Assembly (NCBI GenBank): GCA_947311845.1
Contig: CAMZMU010000040.1
Span: 69,483,560-69,547,559 of the forward strand
DNA from: Poa pratensis
Taxonomy: Eukaryota; Streptophyta; Magnoliopsida; Poales; Poaceae
Reading direction: 5' to 3'
DNA length: 64,000 nt
Below the pieces are notes generated by a model. The model was not told the origin of the DNA. It made no database searches and worked only from the letters and a program-made list of their open reading frames with translations. The number at the start of each line of letters is the position of its first letter. Position 1 is the first letter of the stretch. Below are positions 1 through 11,669 of the stretch, piece by piece. The translations under genes were made by a program, and so were the position numbers.

Positions 1-1
1 A

Positions 2-514
2 ACCTACGCCTACCCCTCCCGCTCCCCCTCTCCCCCTTCTGGCTCTCGGTTCTCGGTTCTCGCCACAGTGCCCCTGGATCACCTCGCCCAGATTGCGGCG
101 GACTGTGACGTTGTCTTCCGCGGTGAGCGGGGGCCTCGCCTTGAGCAGATTGCGGCTATCAAGGCTAAGGAGGTCTATGAGGGGGCCCTCGCGGCAGCTC
201 GGGCTCAGGCGGAGCTCGAGCGGCAGGGGCCCCCGGCTCCCGCTGGACCTGTGCAGGAGGCACAAGGGTCTGGCAGTGGAGCCCCTCCTAGGCCGGATAG
301 TGCGGCAACTGCCGTCGCATCTTCCCAAGCTGGGAAGAGGCGTGGGAGGCCCCCCAAGTCAGCGTCCCGGCCCTCGACCTCTAGTAGGGCCCGATCGGTC
401 CCCTTAAGGGGACCAACCCCGATAATGTTTCCAAATGAATGTCCTCACATTTATTTGGAACATGAGGGGGTTCGGGCAGGAGGGCCGCCGCCGCCAGCTG
501 ATCGACTATCTTAG
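2..514 (+). pseudogene. LINE ORF1, C-terminal part
   Basis: The frame is open from base 2 and runs in from outside the window, so the true start is not visible. The readable part is rich in Ala, Pro and Gly and has a basic KRRGRPPK stretch (about bases 333-356) that resembles an AT-hook, as expected for a nucleic-acid-binding ORF1 tail. It overlaps the start of ORF2 at 435, so the two frames overlap by about 80 bases, or ORF1 has lost its original stop. No CCHC knuckle is visible in this remnant. The assignment rests mainly on its position just upstream of the endonuclease. Confidence 0.6.
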
Positions 515-3500
515 AGACGAAGATGTGGACATAGTGGGACTTCAAGAGACGATTCGGCAGGACTTCTCGGTCTCTGAGCTGGAGAGCCTTAGTCGCCACA
601 AATTCTCGTGGCACTGGCTCCCGGCGACGGGACACTCAGGGGGTATCCTCCTTGGTGCCAAGGAGGATACCTTTGAGGTAGAGGATATGGATCGCGGGGA
701 ATTCTTTGTGAGCATGTCGCTCACCCATAGACGATCTAACCTCCGTTGGGAGGTTATTATTGTCTATGGCCCCGTGGATCACCGGAGGTCCACAGACTTC
801 TTATCTGAGCTCAGGTCAAAGGTGGAGCGATGCCCCACCCCTGTGGTGGTGGCGGGGGACTTTAACCTTATTCGCTCCCCTGATGACAAGAGCTCGGATA
901 ATGTGGACCTCCCTCGGATGCGCATGTTTAACGACTGGATTGCAACCTTGCGCTACGCGAGATCTCTCGTGTTGGGGCGAGGTATACGTGGTCTAACAAC
1001 CAGGCTGACCCGATCCGAAGTGTTCTCGATCGGGTCCTAGTGTCGGTGGAATGGGAAATTACCTTTCCGTTGTGCTCGCTTCGCGCGCTCACTCGGATTG
1101 GCTCGGACCATTCCCCCCTCCTCCTATCTTCTGGAGGAGGGGCTCCTCCTAGGTCGAACCGCTTCCACTTCGAGGAGTTCTGGCTTGGTCAGCCGGGCTT
1201 TGTGGAAGCAGTTCGACTTAAGTGGGTATCGGCGGTCGCGTCCCCTCCCGTGCATATAATGCGGTTGATATTTGGCACCACTGTGCTAAAGTCGCTCGCC
1301 AATTTATGCGGGGGTGGGGCGCGAATAGAGGTGTAGAGCTGCGAAAGAATAAGACGGATATCCTTGCCAATATTCAGACGCTGGGCGTGGCGTCCGATAC
1401 GGTGGGCCTTACCGCTGATGGTTGGCTTCAGCGGTATGCCTTGGAGACCTCCCTTATGGAGATCTACAAAGGCGAGGAGATCTTCTGGCGACAGCGTAGT
1501 CGCCAGAATTGGATTCTTCGCGGCAATGCTAATACAACGTACTTCCACGCCATTGCTAATGGTCGTCGTCGAAGGTGCTCTATACCGTGCTTGTTAGCGG
1601 ATGGCATCCTATTAGAGGAGGCCCAAGACCTATCCGCTCACATTTACTCCTTTTATAAGGAGTTATTCACGGAGGGACCTCGCACGGGGGTATCGTTAGC
1701 TGATGGCTTCTGGCCCTTAGGGGCATTAGTATCAGTTGATGAGAATGTGGAGCTTACACTCCCATTCAGCCCTGAGGAGGTTCGCCGGGCTATTATGGGG
1801 ATGAAGGCCAACTCGGCCCCGGGCCCAGATGGCCTTCCTGTCTCCTTCTTCCAGAAATTCTGGGGGACTATTGAGGCGGTGATTATGCCGATGTTTCAGG
1901 AGTTCTATACTGGAACATTGGTTATGTCTCGCCTCAATTTTGGCGTAATTACCTTGATCCCTAAAGTAGCAGGGGCCACGGAGATACGCCAGTTTAGACC
2001 GATCACGGTGATCAACGTCATCCAGCGACTACTTACCAAAGTGTGTGCTGCACGCTTGGCCCCAGTTGTGGAGCGACTCGCACACCCATATCAGTTCGCC
2101 TTTCTTAAGGGACGATTTATCCATGACGGAATTCTAGCACTTCATGAGGTGGTCCATGAAGTTAAGGTTAGACACCTTAAGGGTGTCTTCCTTAAGCTAG
2201 ATTTCCAGAAGGCTTATGATCGTTTGGACTGGGCGTTCCTTCGCCTGGTCCTCGAGCGCCGAGGGTTCGATGATCATTTCATATGCTGGGTCATGCAGAT
2301 AGTCATGAGCGGCAACACGGCGATCAATATTAATGGGGACATTGGTCCCTATTTTAGATCCTCGTGTGGGGTGAGACAAGGGGACCCTATCTCCCCCCTT
2401 CTCTTTGACCTTGCCGTTGACGTCCTGGCGACTGTCTTGGACAAAGCCAAGGCGGCCGGCCACATTTCTGGTGTGGTCGGACACCTTATTCCGGGTGGTG
2501 GGATCACCCACCTACAGTATGCGGATGACACCATGATCATGGTGGAGGGCTCGGAACTTGACATCATTAATCTCAAGTTCCTGCTCCTCTGCTTTGAGGC
2601 CATGTCTGGCCTCAAGATTAACTTCGACAAGAGCGAGGTCATGATCATGGGGTACCCCTTAGAGGAGCAACAGCGGATAGCGGACAATCTTAATTGCAAG
2701 TTGTCCTCCTTCCCGGTTACTTATCTAGGGATGCCGCTTAGTGACTCTAGGATCCTAATTAAGGACCTAGAGCCGGTTATTGGGCGTGTCAAAGCCAAGG
2801 CCGAACCTTGGCAGGGACGGTTTACCTCTAAGGGGAGTAAATCGGTCCTCATTGATTCCTGCATGTCTAGCTTGCCTATGTACATGATGGGAGTTTACAA
2901 ATTCCCAGAAGGTGTGCATGGCGCATTTGACAAGGAACTATCGCGCTTCTTCTGGCAGGCGACCAATGGGCGCGAGAAGTATCATATGGTCAAATGGGCG
3001 GATGTTTGCGCCCCCAAGGACATGGGGGGCATAGGCATTTTAGCGTCTCGTAAGATGAATACCGCGCTCATGCTTCGGTGGGTGTGGCGGATACTTAGAG
3101 AGGAGGGGGGCTTTGGCTGCAGCTGATCAAAGCGAAATACCTGCAGGGTCGCCCCCTCCTTGCTTGTGACCGCCGGGATGGATCCCAATTTTGGCGATCC
3201 ATCAAACCCTTAAGCATGAGATTAGAAAAGTTGCCCGCTTCTCCGTCGGTAATGGAGAGGGCACCCTTTTTTGGCTGGACCCGTGGCTTGGTGAAAGCCC
3301 GTTACAGCATAGGTTCCCTTCTCTCTTTGCTATATGTTCGGACCCGATGCTGTTGGTAGCCTCGGCAGTTCATAATGGGGTGTGGAACATCTCGTTCCGA
3401 CGTACATTTGGACTTGCCGAGGCTACAGCTTGGACGGAGCTACGGGGTTCGCTCCCGGAGGCACTGCCGGGGGGCCTAGACCTTGTGTCATGGCACTTGG

Positions 3501-4116
3501 AGCCGTCTGGGACCTTCTCCGTAAAGACGGCCTATCGGAGTCTCTTCAGTGGTCCAGTTAGAGCTTGGGCTTCCCCGTTGTGGAAGGCCCCCCTTCCCCT
3601 AAAAATTAAAATTTTCGTGTGGCAACTTCTTAGGGACCGCCTCCCTTCGGGGGTGGAGGTCCGCAAGAGACATGGACCGGGGGATGGTCTCTGCCCCATG
3701 TGTGGGGTCCCCGAGACGGGAACCCACATCCTGTTCACTTGTCCTGCGGCCAGGTTTCTTTCACTTGTCCTGCGGCCAGGTTTCTATGGAACTTCGTCCA
3801 CGAGGCGCTTGGGCCTGCTTGGCAGGCCTCAGACCTCGGCGAGTTCCTGGAGACCCAAGCGAACCGTACCGGGGGGAGGCGACGCCTCTTCTGGTTGGTG
3901 TTCGCGGCGATGGCGTGGACTCTTTGGACGATTCGTAATAAGATGGTGATAGAGCGGGTGTTTCTTCGACGTGCCTCTGACTCCATGTTTAAATTTCTGG
4001 CTTTCTTGCAGCAGTGGCACCCGCTTTCTAGACAGCGAGACAGGGGGCGGCTAGATGACATGCTTGACAGACTCTTGGTGGCTGCACGTGGCCTCTCCTC
4101 CTCATCTAGCAGCTAG
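435..4116 (+). pseudogene. LINE ORF2 (endonuclease - reverse transcriptase - zf-RVT), frame-broken
   Basis: ORF2 encodes the APE-like endonuclease and reverse transcriptase needed for target-primed reverse transcription. The endonuclease runs in one frame from 435 to about 955. It then continues in another frame (REISRVGARYTW, then SDHSPLL near 1100). A second shift near 1222 leads into the reverse transcriptase, which is open to 3126 and carries a PGPDGLP motif and YADD. A shift near 3110-3126 leads to the zf-RVT region (SPLWKAPLPLKIKIFVW, then CPMCG with a following H and C). A 26-bp tandem duplication at 3734-3785 shifts the frame again, and the last part ends at 4116. The breaks show an inactive copy, though the reverse transcriptase itself is intact over about 630 codons. 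Confidence 0.9.
3734..3785 (+). repeat. 26-bp perfect tandem duplication inside LINE ORF2
   Basis: Two identical 26-bp copies lie at 3734-3759 and 3760-3785. Because 26 is not a multiple of three, the duplication shifts the zf-RVT frame exactly at the CPAARF motif, which can be read in both frames on either side. Confidence 0.95.
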
Positions 4117-4330
4117 TGCCGGAGGGCCGCGTTCTTCCGGTCTTTTGTTCTTCCCACCTTGCCCTACCCCCTTGCTTTTCTAACTCTTTTATTCTGTCGT
4201 TGGGCTTACTTGTGTTGTTGCCCCAGCAAACTCTTCTAGCTTCTCTCCGATGTTTGCGACTTTGTATGGACTTGCTTGGCATGTTGCTTTATTTATAAAG
4301 CGGGGCGAAAGCCTGTTTCGAGATACATCT

Positions 4331-4779
4331 CGTTGATAGGCCAACATAAGAAAGAAAGGCACGACATGAGGTCAGATACCGAGTTGCCCTTTTAGACCGA
4401 AACTTCACGTAGAAATATGTGGATGCCAGAGAGCTCAGCAATCCACAAATAGAACCGCAGGCCATTAGAGCATGCCCAACGCATAGCCTCAACCTACTGC
4501 CCCGCAGGCCACCTAGGCTCGGATTGTCAGAACCGCTGCTCCGCAGTTTGTCAGTGCCTCTTGGATCTCAAGAGAAAAAGACATGGTCCCTGGTAGAAAA
4601 GGTGGAGAGAGGAAGAGATACACCACATGCATGTGCTGTCCTAGCCTTGTTCTTTTTTTCTGCGTGACGTGAGGGCCTGGTGCTGCTTCCATTGGAGAAA
4701 TAAAATTTATAATGATGCCTCTGACAGCTTTTTTACATGGGGCGGCAGGTTTCGGTCGCCACCGCTGCTCGTGCCCTTA
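4331..4779. other. No gene recognised between LINE and MITE
   Basis: No open frame with coding character or splice structure was seen. A TTAGAGCATGCCCAACGC stretch near 4466 resembles a MITE terminus, but no matching right end was found. Confidence 0.4.
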
Positions 4780-5104
4780 GACCATACACTATGTGGTGCC
4801 GGTTCAAAGCAAAATGTTGTCAGAGATTGATTCGGCTGGGTTTGGCTACTATGTATGGAACCGCACCAAGCTGTTACCATGGGGCCCAACCTGACACATG
4901 CATGCATCTTTTGTGTGCAAAGAAAGCAATCTCTCTCTCCTCTTCTCTGTAAACTATGAAATATCCTGACATCGTTTGCTCTTGGAACCGAACCAATAAG
5001 TTGGTTCGCTTCTTTTCTCTGACACAACAAAGCAATGCCTTGCTATGTGTGGAACCGAACCATAGCTCAGTTTGGTTCGCTTTTGGAGCACATAGTGGAT
5101 GGTC
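4780..5104. mobile_element. Tourist/Harbinger-like MITE with TTA target duplication
   Basis: The 325-bp segment begins GACCATACACTATGTGGTGC. Its right end, read in reverse complement, begins GACCATCCACTATGTGCTCC, giving imperfect 20-bp terminal inverted repeats. Both sides are flanked by TTA (4777-4779 and 5105-5107), the target duplication expected of the PIF/Harbinger superfamily. It has no coding capacity. A second inner pair of GGAACCG motifs repeats inside the element. Confidence 0.8.
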
Positions 5105-5189
5105 TTACGAGCCAGAGAGAACAGATTGCCAGGCATGACAGAATTGGCCAGACGTAAATCATGTGGCTGAAAATAGCAACTTCCATGTG

Positions 5190-5990
5190 CAGGAAACGCC
5201 TGAGGAGCAAGGGCGAGGAAACGCACCTGACGAACCGCCTTCACGTCCTCCCCGGCGACGAGGCCGCCGGAACGGAGAAGGAGGGGAAGGACCAAAGCCA
5301 ACACACCGGCTCCGCCGCCCCGTCATCGACGTCGCCGAAGGCACTCACACCTAGAATAGGGACCTATGTACACACCGGAACGACAACCAGAGCTCCCCCC
5401 CACCTCGCAGCGCCACGACGGCGGCCGGAGGCGGAGGGGGAGCGGTGGATTCGCCGGCGGAGACCAAGCTCGCGCGGTCGCCCCTCTTCCGCCTCTCTCT
5501 ACTATGGACGAGCGGATAAGGACGGGTCGTCGTGGTGGGCGTCCTGCTTTTGGTGCTGTTGGTGGTGGTGGTTTTCGTCGACGGTGCTGCTCCGGCCGGC
5601 CTTGGTGGCGAGGGGGGTGGTGTCTGTCGGTGCCGGCATGCTGGTGGCGGTGGCAGAGCGGCTGGATGATGGGCGGTTGCGGGAAGACGGCGCTGTGGCC
5701 GAGCACGTTCAGCGAGTCCAGATCCCGGCGCTGGTGGCGGGTGGCTCTTGCGGCCTTCTACAATGCGTGGTGGTGCTGTTCTTCCGGCGGTGCGTGGTAC
5801 GGCGCCTCCGTTGTCGTCTCGGAGCTTTGGGAGAGACGAAGGATCTGATCGTGGTCTTCACCGGTAGCTTGGGGTGCTCTTTGCACTTTGCCTGGGTCCC
5901 TTTGTAATTTCTCTTTTCTTTTGGACTGTCTTGTAAAGTGTACTGAGCTGCCTGTATTTGGATCGGATCCTTTCCTCAAAAAAAAAAAGG
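5190..5990 (+). mobile_element. Possible poly-A-tailed retroposon, GC-rich
   Basis: The interval is GC-rich, has several overlapping non-conserved open frames, and ends in a run of 11 A at about 5979-5989. AGGAAAC occurs on both sides (about 5189 and 5988), which could be a short target-site duplication. The last 120 bases look like a 3' UTR. No reverse transcriptase is encoded, so a truncated or non-autonomous LINE product is the best reading. A captured gene fragment is the alternative. Confidence 0.35.
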
Positions 5991-6603
5991 AAACTACATG
6001 TTTACCTGCAACTGAGTTTTTTTAGATGACCTGCAAATTAAGTTAGCAGATGGTCGCCGAGTGAGCAACTGACCCGTTACTTTCAGATCTACCAGCCAGT
6101 AACCACCGAGTAACGTTTCGTTCTCAAAGCAATCCACATGTCCAAAAAAGTAGCACCCATTTGTGTGCTCAGCTTCAGCTGCAAGCTCACCGCAGATAGA
6201 TCAATCCAATGAGGATGCAGAGGACCATCACTGTGATTTAGAACACTCATCTTTTTGTTTCAGATGCAACGCAATGGAAAAGGAAAGATCTGATTAGACA
6301 GTGGCTGCCCAACTTGAAAATACGAAGGCTAGTGAACAAGGTATAAAGAAGCAACAAAGCGACCAAGAGGGGGAGCCTTTGCACGTAAAGCCTCAGGCTT
6401 TGATTCAGCTCATGGCGACACTAAACAAAGATGTGGTACTTGTCTTGCAAGCAAAACCAGCATCTAAAGCCACTCACAGCATCCATCCACTCATACTACC
6501 TGCACATCTCTGAACCCTCCAATGCAAGCTCTAAGCAAGTAGTGCACCCATTTTGGGTTGCTCCCAGAAGTTTTTGCTCTCAGACTGTCACAAGATCGTC
6601 AAG

Positions 6604-9600
6604 ATGGGGTCACTCAGGACGGCTGGAGAAGCTCACATCCCAGCGCTGCCGGAATCCTCATGTGCATACTTGCTTCAAGAACTGAAGGTGCACAAATTTC
6701 TCCTCCCTAATTACCTGGATTTGTTTCACAAGAGGTGATCTTCTTATGCCTACTGAAATCCATGCGGTGCCAGATGATATGGGATGAGGTTGGGCAAGAA
6801 AAAAATGAGAGGGAAAGAATACTGGATGAGCTAGAACAAGAGTGCCAGGAAGTTTACAGGAGAAAAGTAAATAGTGCTAATATGTCTCGGATTCAACTGC
6901 ATCAAGCATTGGCTGATTCTGAAGCAGAATTTACCAATCTACTTCTTTCCCTTGGAGAAAGATCATTTCCAAGCCGAGTAATAATCCTCAGCTTAAAGGC
7001 GTTATCATTAAATCACATTCAGAAGGGAAATATTTATAAAGTAACCTGAATTTTATTTATGCAGCCTGAGAAAATGAACGGCAGTCTAAAGGAGCAGCTG
7101 AATTCCATTACACCAGCCCTGCAAGAAATGCAAATGAGAAAAGAAGCCAGACTAAAACAGTTCATAGAGGTCCAAACTGAAGTGCAAAGAATCGCCTCCG
7201 AAATAGCAGGACGTTCAGAGAATGAAGTTGTCACCGTTAATGAAGAAGATTTGTCACTGAAGAAACTCGAGGAGCACCAAAGTGAGCTGCAAAGACTTAA
7301 AAGAGAAAAGGTACATAAATACTGTAAAGTTGTGCTATAACAATCCTAGGCATATCACTTACCAGACAGTTTTTTTTCTTAAAGGGTGATCGGCTATGCA
7401 AAGTTGAAGAGTATAAAGTTCTGATTTGTAATTTCGCGAAAATTATGGGGATGGATCCTTCAAACGTCCTTGCTAATGTTCACCCCGGCCTGCAAAATGG
7501 AGCAAATGAACAACAAAAAAAGAACATCAGCGATGACATCCTTAACAAGCTCAACTCCATGGTCCAGCAGCTTAAAGAAGAGAAGAACCACAGAATGGAG
7601 AAGGTAATTTATTATCCTTGGGAAAATACTCCTGTGATGCACAGGTCTGATGGGATCATTAGAATAATGTAACAAACAGCACCAGGAAGTAGGAAACGAT
7701 AGCAAAAGGTGTAGAATTTAAACAACTGCCGAAGTGCCACGACACCTCAGGAAGTTAAAGCTAAACTTGCATCTAATAGTATTCCAAGTTCCACACCATC
7801 AGGTAGACAGGCTCAAAATATTTACAACAAACTTCGCTGGTCAGTTTAACAAATTCTAACTATTCAACTCTTCAATAATTTTCTTGTAGCATTAGGCTAG
7901 TGATTTTTCTAGTTCAAACATACCATAAAAATGCAGAATAGCCGAACATTAAATGTTTGCAGAACTATCAACTGATGAAAGTCTTACTTTGCAGCTCCAT
8001 AGCCTTGGAAAAGCATTGACAAACTTATGGAATATTCTAGATACTACTATGGAAGATCGCAAACCGTACGGGCAAATTAAGATATTTTCATTGACTTCAG
8101 GAAATGGTATGTTAGGTCCTGGAAGCCTCACACTAGAGAAAATTGAGCAGGTAAACCAGACACTTACCTAGATAACAAAGCTCAAATTGTGCTGCATGAA
8201 TTTTACTAGCTGCACCCTGCAGCTGACAGGTGTTTAATATCGCTATAATGAATTCAATAGATTGAATCTGAAGTTCAGAGACTAGATGAGTTAAAAGCAA
8301 GCAAAATGAAAGAGCTATTCATCAAAAAGAAAGCTGAGATTGAGGAAATTTGCAAGATATCCCACATGGATATGCCTCACCGGTCAGAAATGGACAACAT
8401 AGCGGGACTGATTATGTCAGGTGTGTTCCACCAGTCATATACCATTCCCATATTTTTAAGGGCAGAGTTATACTTTCCACTTACAGAATAACATCTCCAC
8501 TATATCTTATGAACAGGAGATGTGGACCATGATAATCTACTTAAGAAGATGGATGGATATATATACAACACAAAAGAGGAGGCCACAAGTCGTAAAGAAA
8601 TAATGGAGAAAGTTGACAAGTGGATAACTTCATGTGATGAAGAGACATGGCTAGAAGAATACAGCAGGGTGCAGTGCTTGCCTCATGACCATAGTCATAT
8701 CCATGGCTTAACTCCATTAAAAGAATTTCATTCAACTAATTATATTTCTCTCTACAGGATGAAAGAAGGTACTCAGTAAGCAGAGGAGCCCACAAGCACT
8801 TGAAACGCGCGGAACGTGCTAGAATTATATCAAACAAAATTCCAGGTAAGTACAGAGCTGCTAGGTAAAACTATCAACTGAAGAAACAATAGCTAAGATA
8901 TATTAACTGAAAATATGCAGGCTTGGTAGACCTTATAATGGCAAAGACACAGATCTGGGAACATGAGAGGAAAAAGATCTTTTACTACGACGAGGTGAGA
9001 ACCTATAACTTATAAGTCAAAACAGAACTCCATCCTCCATATGGTATTCACATTCCAGTATTCTAGCAGAAGAAAAATGAAATTGGGAATGAACAAACCA
9101 ATCTACAGGGTCCACATTGTTCTTACTGGAACTGGCCTCTTTGAATTGCAATAAACATAATTGTTTTGTGATCTTAAAAGGGTCCAAATAAAATTGAATA
9201 AGCAGATAAAGTGTTGATCCTAGACTTCCTACAACTAACTTCAAGGAAATAACCTTATGAAGTCCCATCTTATCTGCTGCAAGAAGTGGCCCCTATATGC
9301 TGCATCTGTTCAGGATACAAATGCCTTTGTTCGTGTCCAGATGTGTCACTCAAGTCTTGTATACATATACATATACATATACATATATGTGCTCTTTGGG
9401 CTCTCTCAATATGCAAAAGCTCATAGCATGGTATCAGAGCAAGACCTAGGCTTCAATTTTAGCCACCATCGCTCGCCGTTTTGAACTGTGCTGCCCCCTG
9501 GAGGACTGATCTCCAATTCCACGGTAGCCTTGACACGCCAAACCTGTAGCATTGCCCATCAATGCTACGTGGCAGCTGGCCGTCATCCCAGTACTAGAAC

Positions 9601-11423
9601 TAGATCTGCCGTTTTCTTCGCCAGCTTGATAGGGCTGTGTACCCGTACACAACCAGCACCAGACCCACAGCCAAAACTTGGCCCATCGCTAGTATGGGAA
9701 TCCCACATAAAAACTATGGACATGTTTTACTATCTTGTCTTGAAGGTTTAGCCATGCAAGTCATGCAATCGCATGTTAGATTTAACTCTATTCTTAGGCC
9801 ACTAAAGGGGATTGAGAATAACACTTTGGCACAATGAATAGGTCAGTTAAGAAGAAACCAAATGACAGCCATGGAATTTATAGTGTTGAAATACACAAGA
9901 GTATCTTTTTACAAAGTACAAAATAGTAAATAATGAAACCAACAGTGTAATTGTAGAACGATGAACTAAAATATATAGCTTATGGACAGCCAGGCCACTA
10001 ACCCACAATTGTCACATTTGCCATGGACCTATAACGCTGCATACGAGGAAAAACAGCAATAGTAAGCAGATGACTGGAAGAAACTTTAGATGTTACTCCC
10101 AGAAAGATAAATAACAAAAATATCTTGCAGATTGGTGCCTGAGATGATAGTGTTATCAAATGTTAAAATGTGGCTGTGCAAGAACATATGAAAATTCTGG
10201 TTAATAAATAATTATGATTCTCAAATAGAATGTATTATGTTGCACAGCCGAAAACCTTGTCTTACCTTGCATGGTACATCCTGTATCTTCCAAAAAAATA
10301 TTACTGGTACATGAACATAGTGTAACACTGAGCCTAAATTTCTTAAATAAGAATTCTCAGTACCATTCTGAGCACATGACAACAGGCAAAATACTGGTAA
10401 ATAAACATAATACCATTTATATTCAGCACTAAACAACAAAGTACCCACCTGGACAAATATAGAAGACTTCTGAGTGTGCACTTCAGGGACCACAATAAAA
10501 AAAAGTCATCTGGCTTGAAACATGCGGTACCAATTCAACATGCAAGTACAGGTACATAGTTTGTCAAGTATTTGGCTTCAATATTTCTTCAGATGACAGT
10601 GCAAAAGGCATTTGTGCGACTTTTCATTATACAAGAGTAATGGAGGACCCGGGCATACAAAAACACACTCCTCACAGCACAACACACACGAAAGCATAAT
10701 CTCACGCAGCTCATCCAACCAGGATGTTAAGGATGCATCAACGCTCAGCCTCCACTTTGATCTCGTTTAGCACCATACTGGCTACAAAAGTTAGAAGGCG
10801 CTTATAATTTCTTGAACATAACTGCTAACAATAGTTTTTGCAGCTTCCCCTTTTGGCAATGCTGAATGACTACATGTTAACAATGAAGGAAAGAGAAGAA
10901 GAGAGATACAGGCAACGGGTGAGTAGGTATTGCTCAATTAATGTTACAGGCAACGGGCCGTTTTAGTGACAGCCCGTGATGGTTTATCAATAGAAAACAG
11001 AAAATCCACAGCCTAATCTGGCTCATAACTGCATTATCGCTTTACTAAGATCAGAAAACTATCATCATCAGGTTGATATTGATTTCCTAAACATTCTCTT
11101 TACAGGAGAATAAAAAGGTACAGACTCAACTTGTCAAGAGGAATGAAAGTTCATTTATATCAAGGCCCAACACAAGCTGCAGCCGTCCATCCAGCAGAGA
11201 CTTCAATAACAGCCACCGCTTGACATCATTTTCAAGCCGCAGAGTTTCTTCTTTAGATAAACAACCTATTTCGGATAATTCCTCAGCTGAAAAAGATATG
11301 CATATGATAAAAGTTAGGAACAGAAGCATGCAGAGTACGTTGGGGAATAACAGAAGCTGTTCAATCCCTGGTGAAGCTAAAATGTCAGGAGTATCCACAA
11401 AACAAGGCCTTTCATCAATTTGA
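6604..11423 (+). CDS. MAP65/Ase1/PRC1-family microtubule-associated protein
   Basis: MAP65 proteins are homodimeric, rod-shaped crosslinkers that bundle antiparallel microtubules in the cortical array, spindle midzone and phragmoplast. Eleven exons join in frame to 591 codons: 6604-6687, 6774-6977, 7065-7310, 7385-7603, 7995-8150, 8261-8420, 8517-8668, 8758-8845, 8921-8994, 10844-10918, 11106-11423. All introns are GT-AG. Family signatures include LLQELK-MIWDEVG near the N-terminus, [29 protein letters not shown] with LKRAERARI (the conserved microtubule-binding core), and [10 protein letters not shown] near residue 462. Predicted coiled coil fills most of residues 20-480. The Ser/Arg-rich tail (about 487-591) is the variable, phospho-regulated part in this family. 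The length matches typical plant members (about 570-600 aa). Intron 9 is 1.85 kb and holds transposon debris. The family call is firm, but the subgroup cannot be fixed from sequence alone. Confidence 0.93.
9250..9700 (+). mobile_element. Copia-type LTR remnant with primer-binding site in MAP65 intron 9
   Basis: TGGTATCAGAGC at about 9430-9441 is the initiator-Met tRNA primer-binding site of Copia elements. It directly follows a stretch ending in CA, as an LTR does. An imperfect (CATATA)n microsatellite lies in the putative LTR at about 9359-9388. No second LTR or pol frame was seen, so this is a fragment and its edges are guesses. Confidence 0.4.
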
Positions 11424-11669
11424 TTATCCCCTTGTTTTTGGTCTCATTAAATGTGAAGATAGCACTACTGCTCAATGATATTGAAAAAAAAATAGCAGTA
11501 GATTCATACGTATTGATGCCACATTCATGTATTTATTACTACATATCACACAGTAAACCTTGCTCCTTTTTAGCTGTTTGTGTGTCAATACTATGCAAGC
11601 TTATCAGTGAAAGGAAACACAAATAAGGTGCCTTACCATTAGTGGGATAATACAATTTCTGGTAACATA

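Larger units (their letters stand above)
1..4330 (+). mobile_element. Degenerate L1-type LINE (non-LTR retrotransposon), 5' end outside window
   Basis: The segment reads as the end of ORF1, an endonuclease, a reverse transcriptase and a C-terminal zinc-knuckle (zf-RVT) region, in the order of plant L1-clade LINEs. The endonuclease has WNMRG, LQET and GDFN motifs. The reverse transcriptase has the YADD catalytic motif near 2517-2528. Coding ends at 4116. The 3' UTR contains a TTTATTTATAAAGCGGGGCG stretch around 4289-4310, typical of grass LINE 3' ends. No clear poly-A or target-site duplication was found, so the right edge (about 4330) is approximate. ORF2 is broken at least four times, so the copy cannot be autonomous. 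The element starts before base 1. Confidence 0.9.

Noticed and set aside
5323..5907. Overlapping frames of 127-248 codons as a protein-coding gene
   Set aside because: GC-rich frames are open on both strands, with no recognised motif or splice structure, and end in a poly-A-tailed segment.
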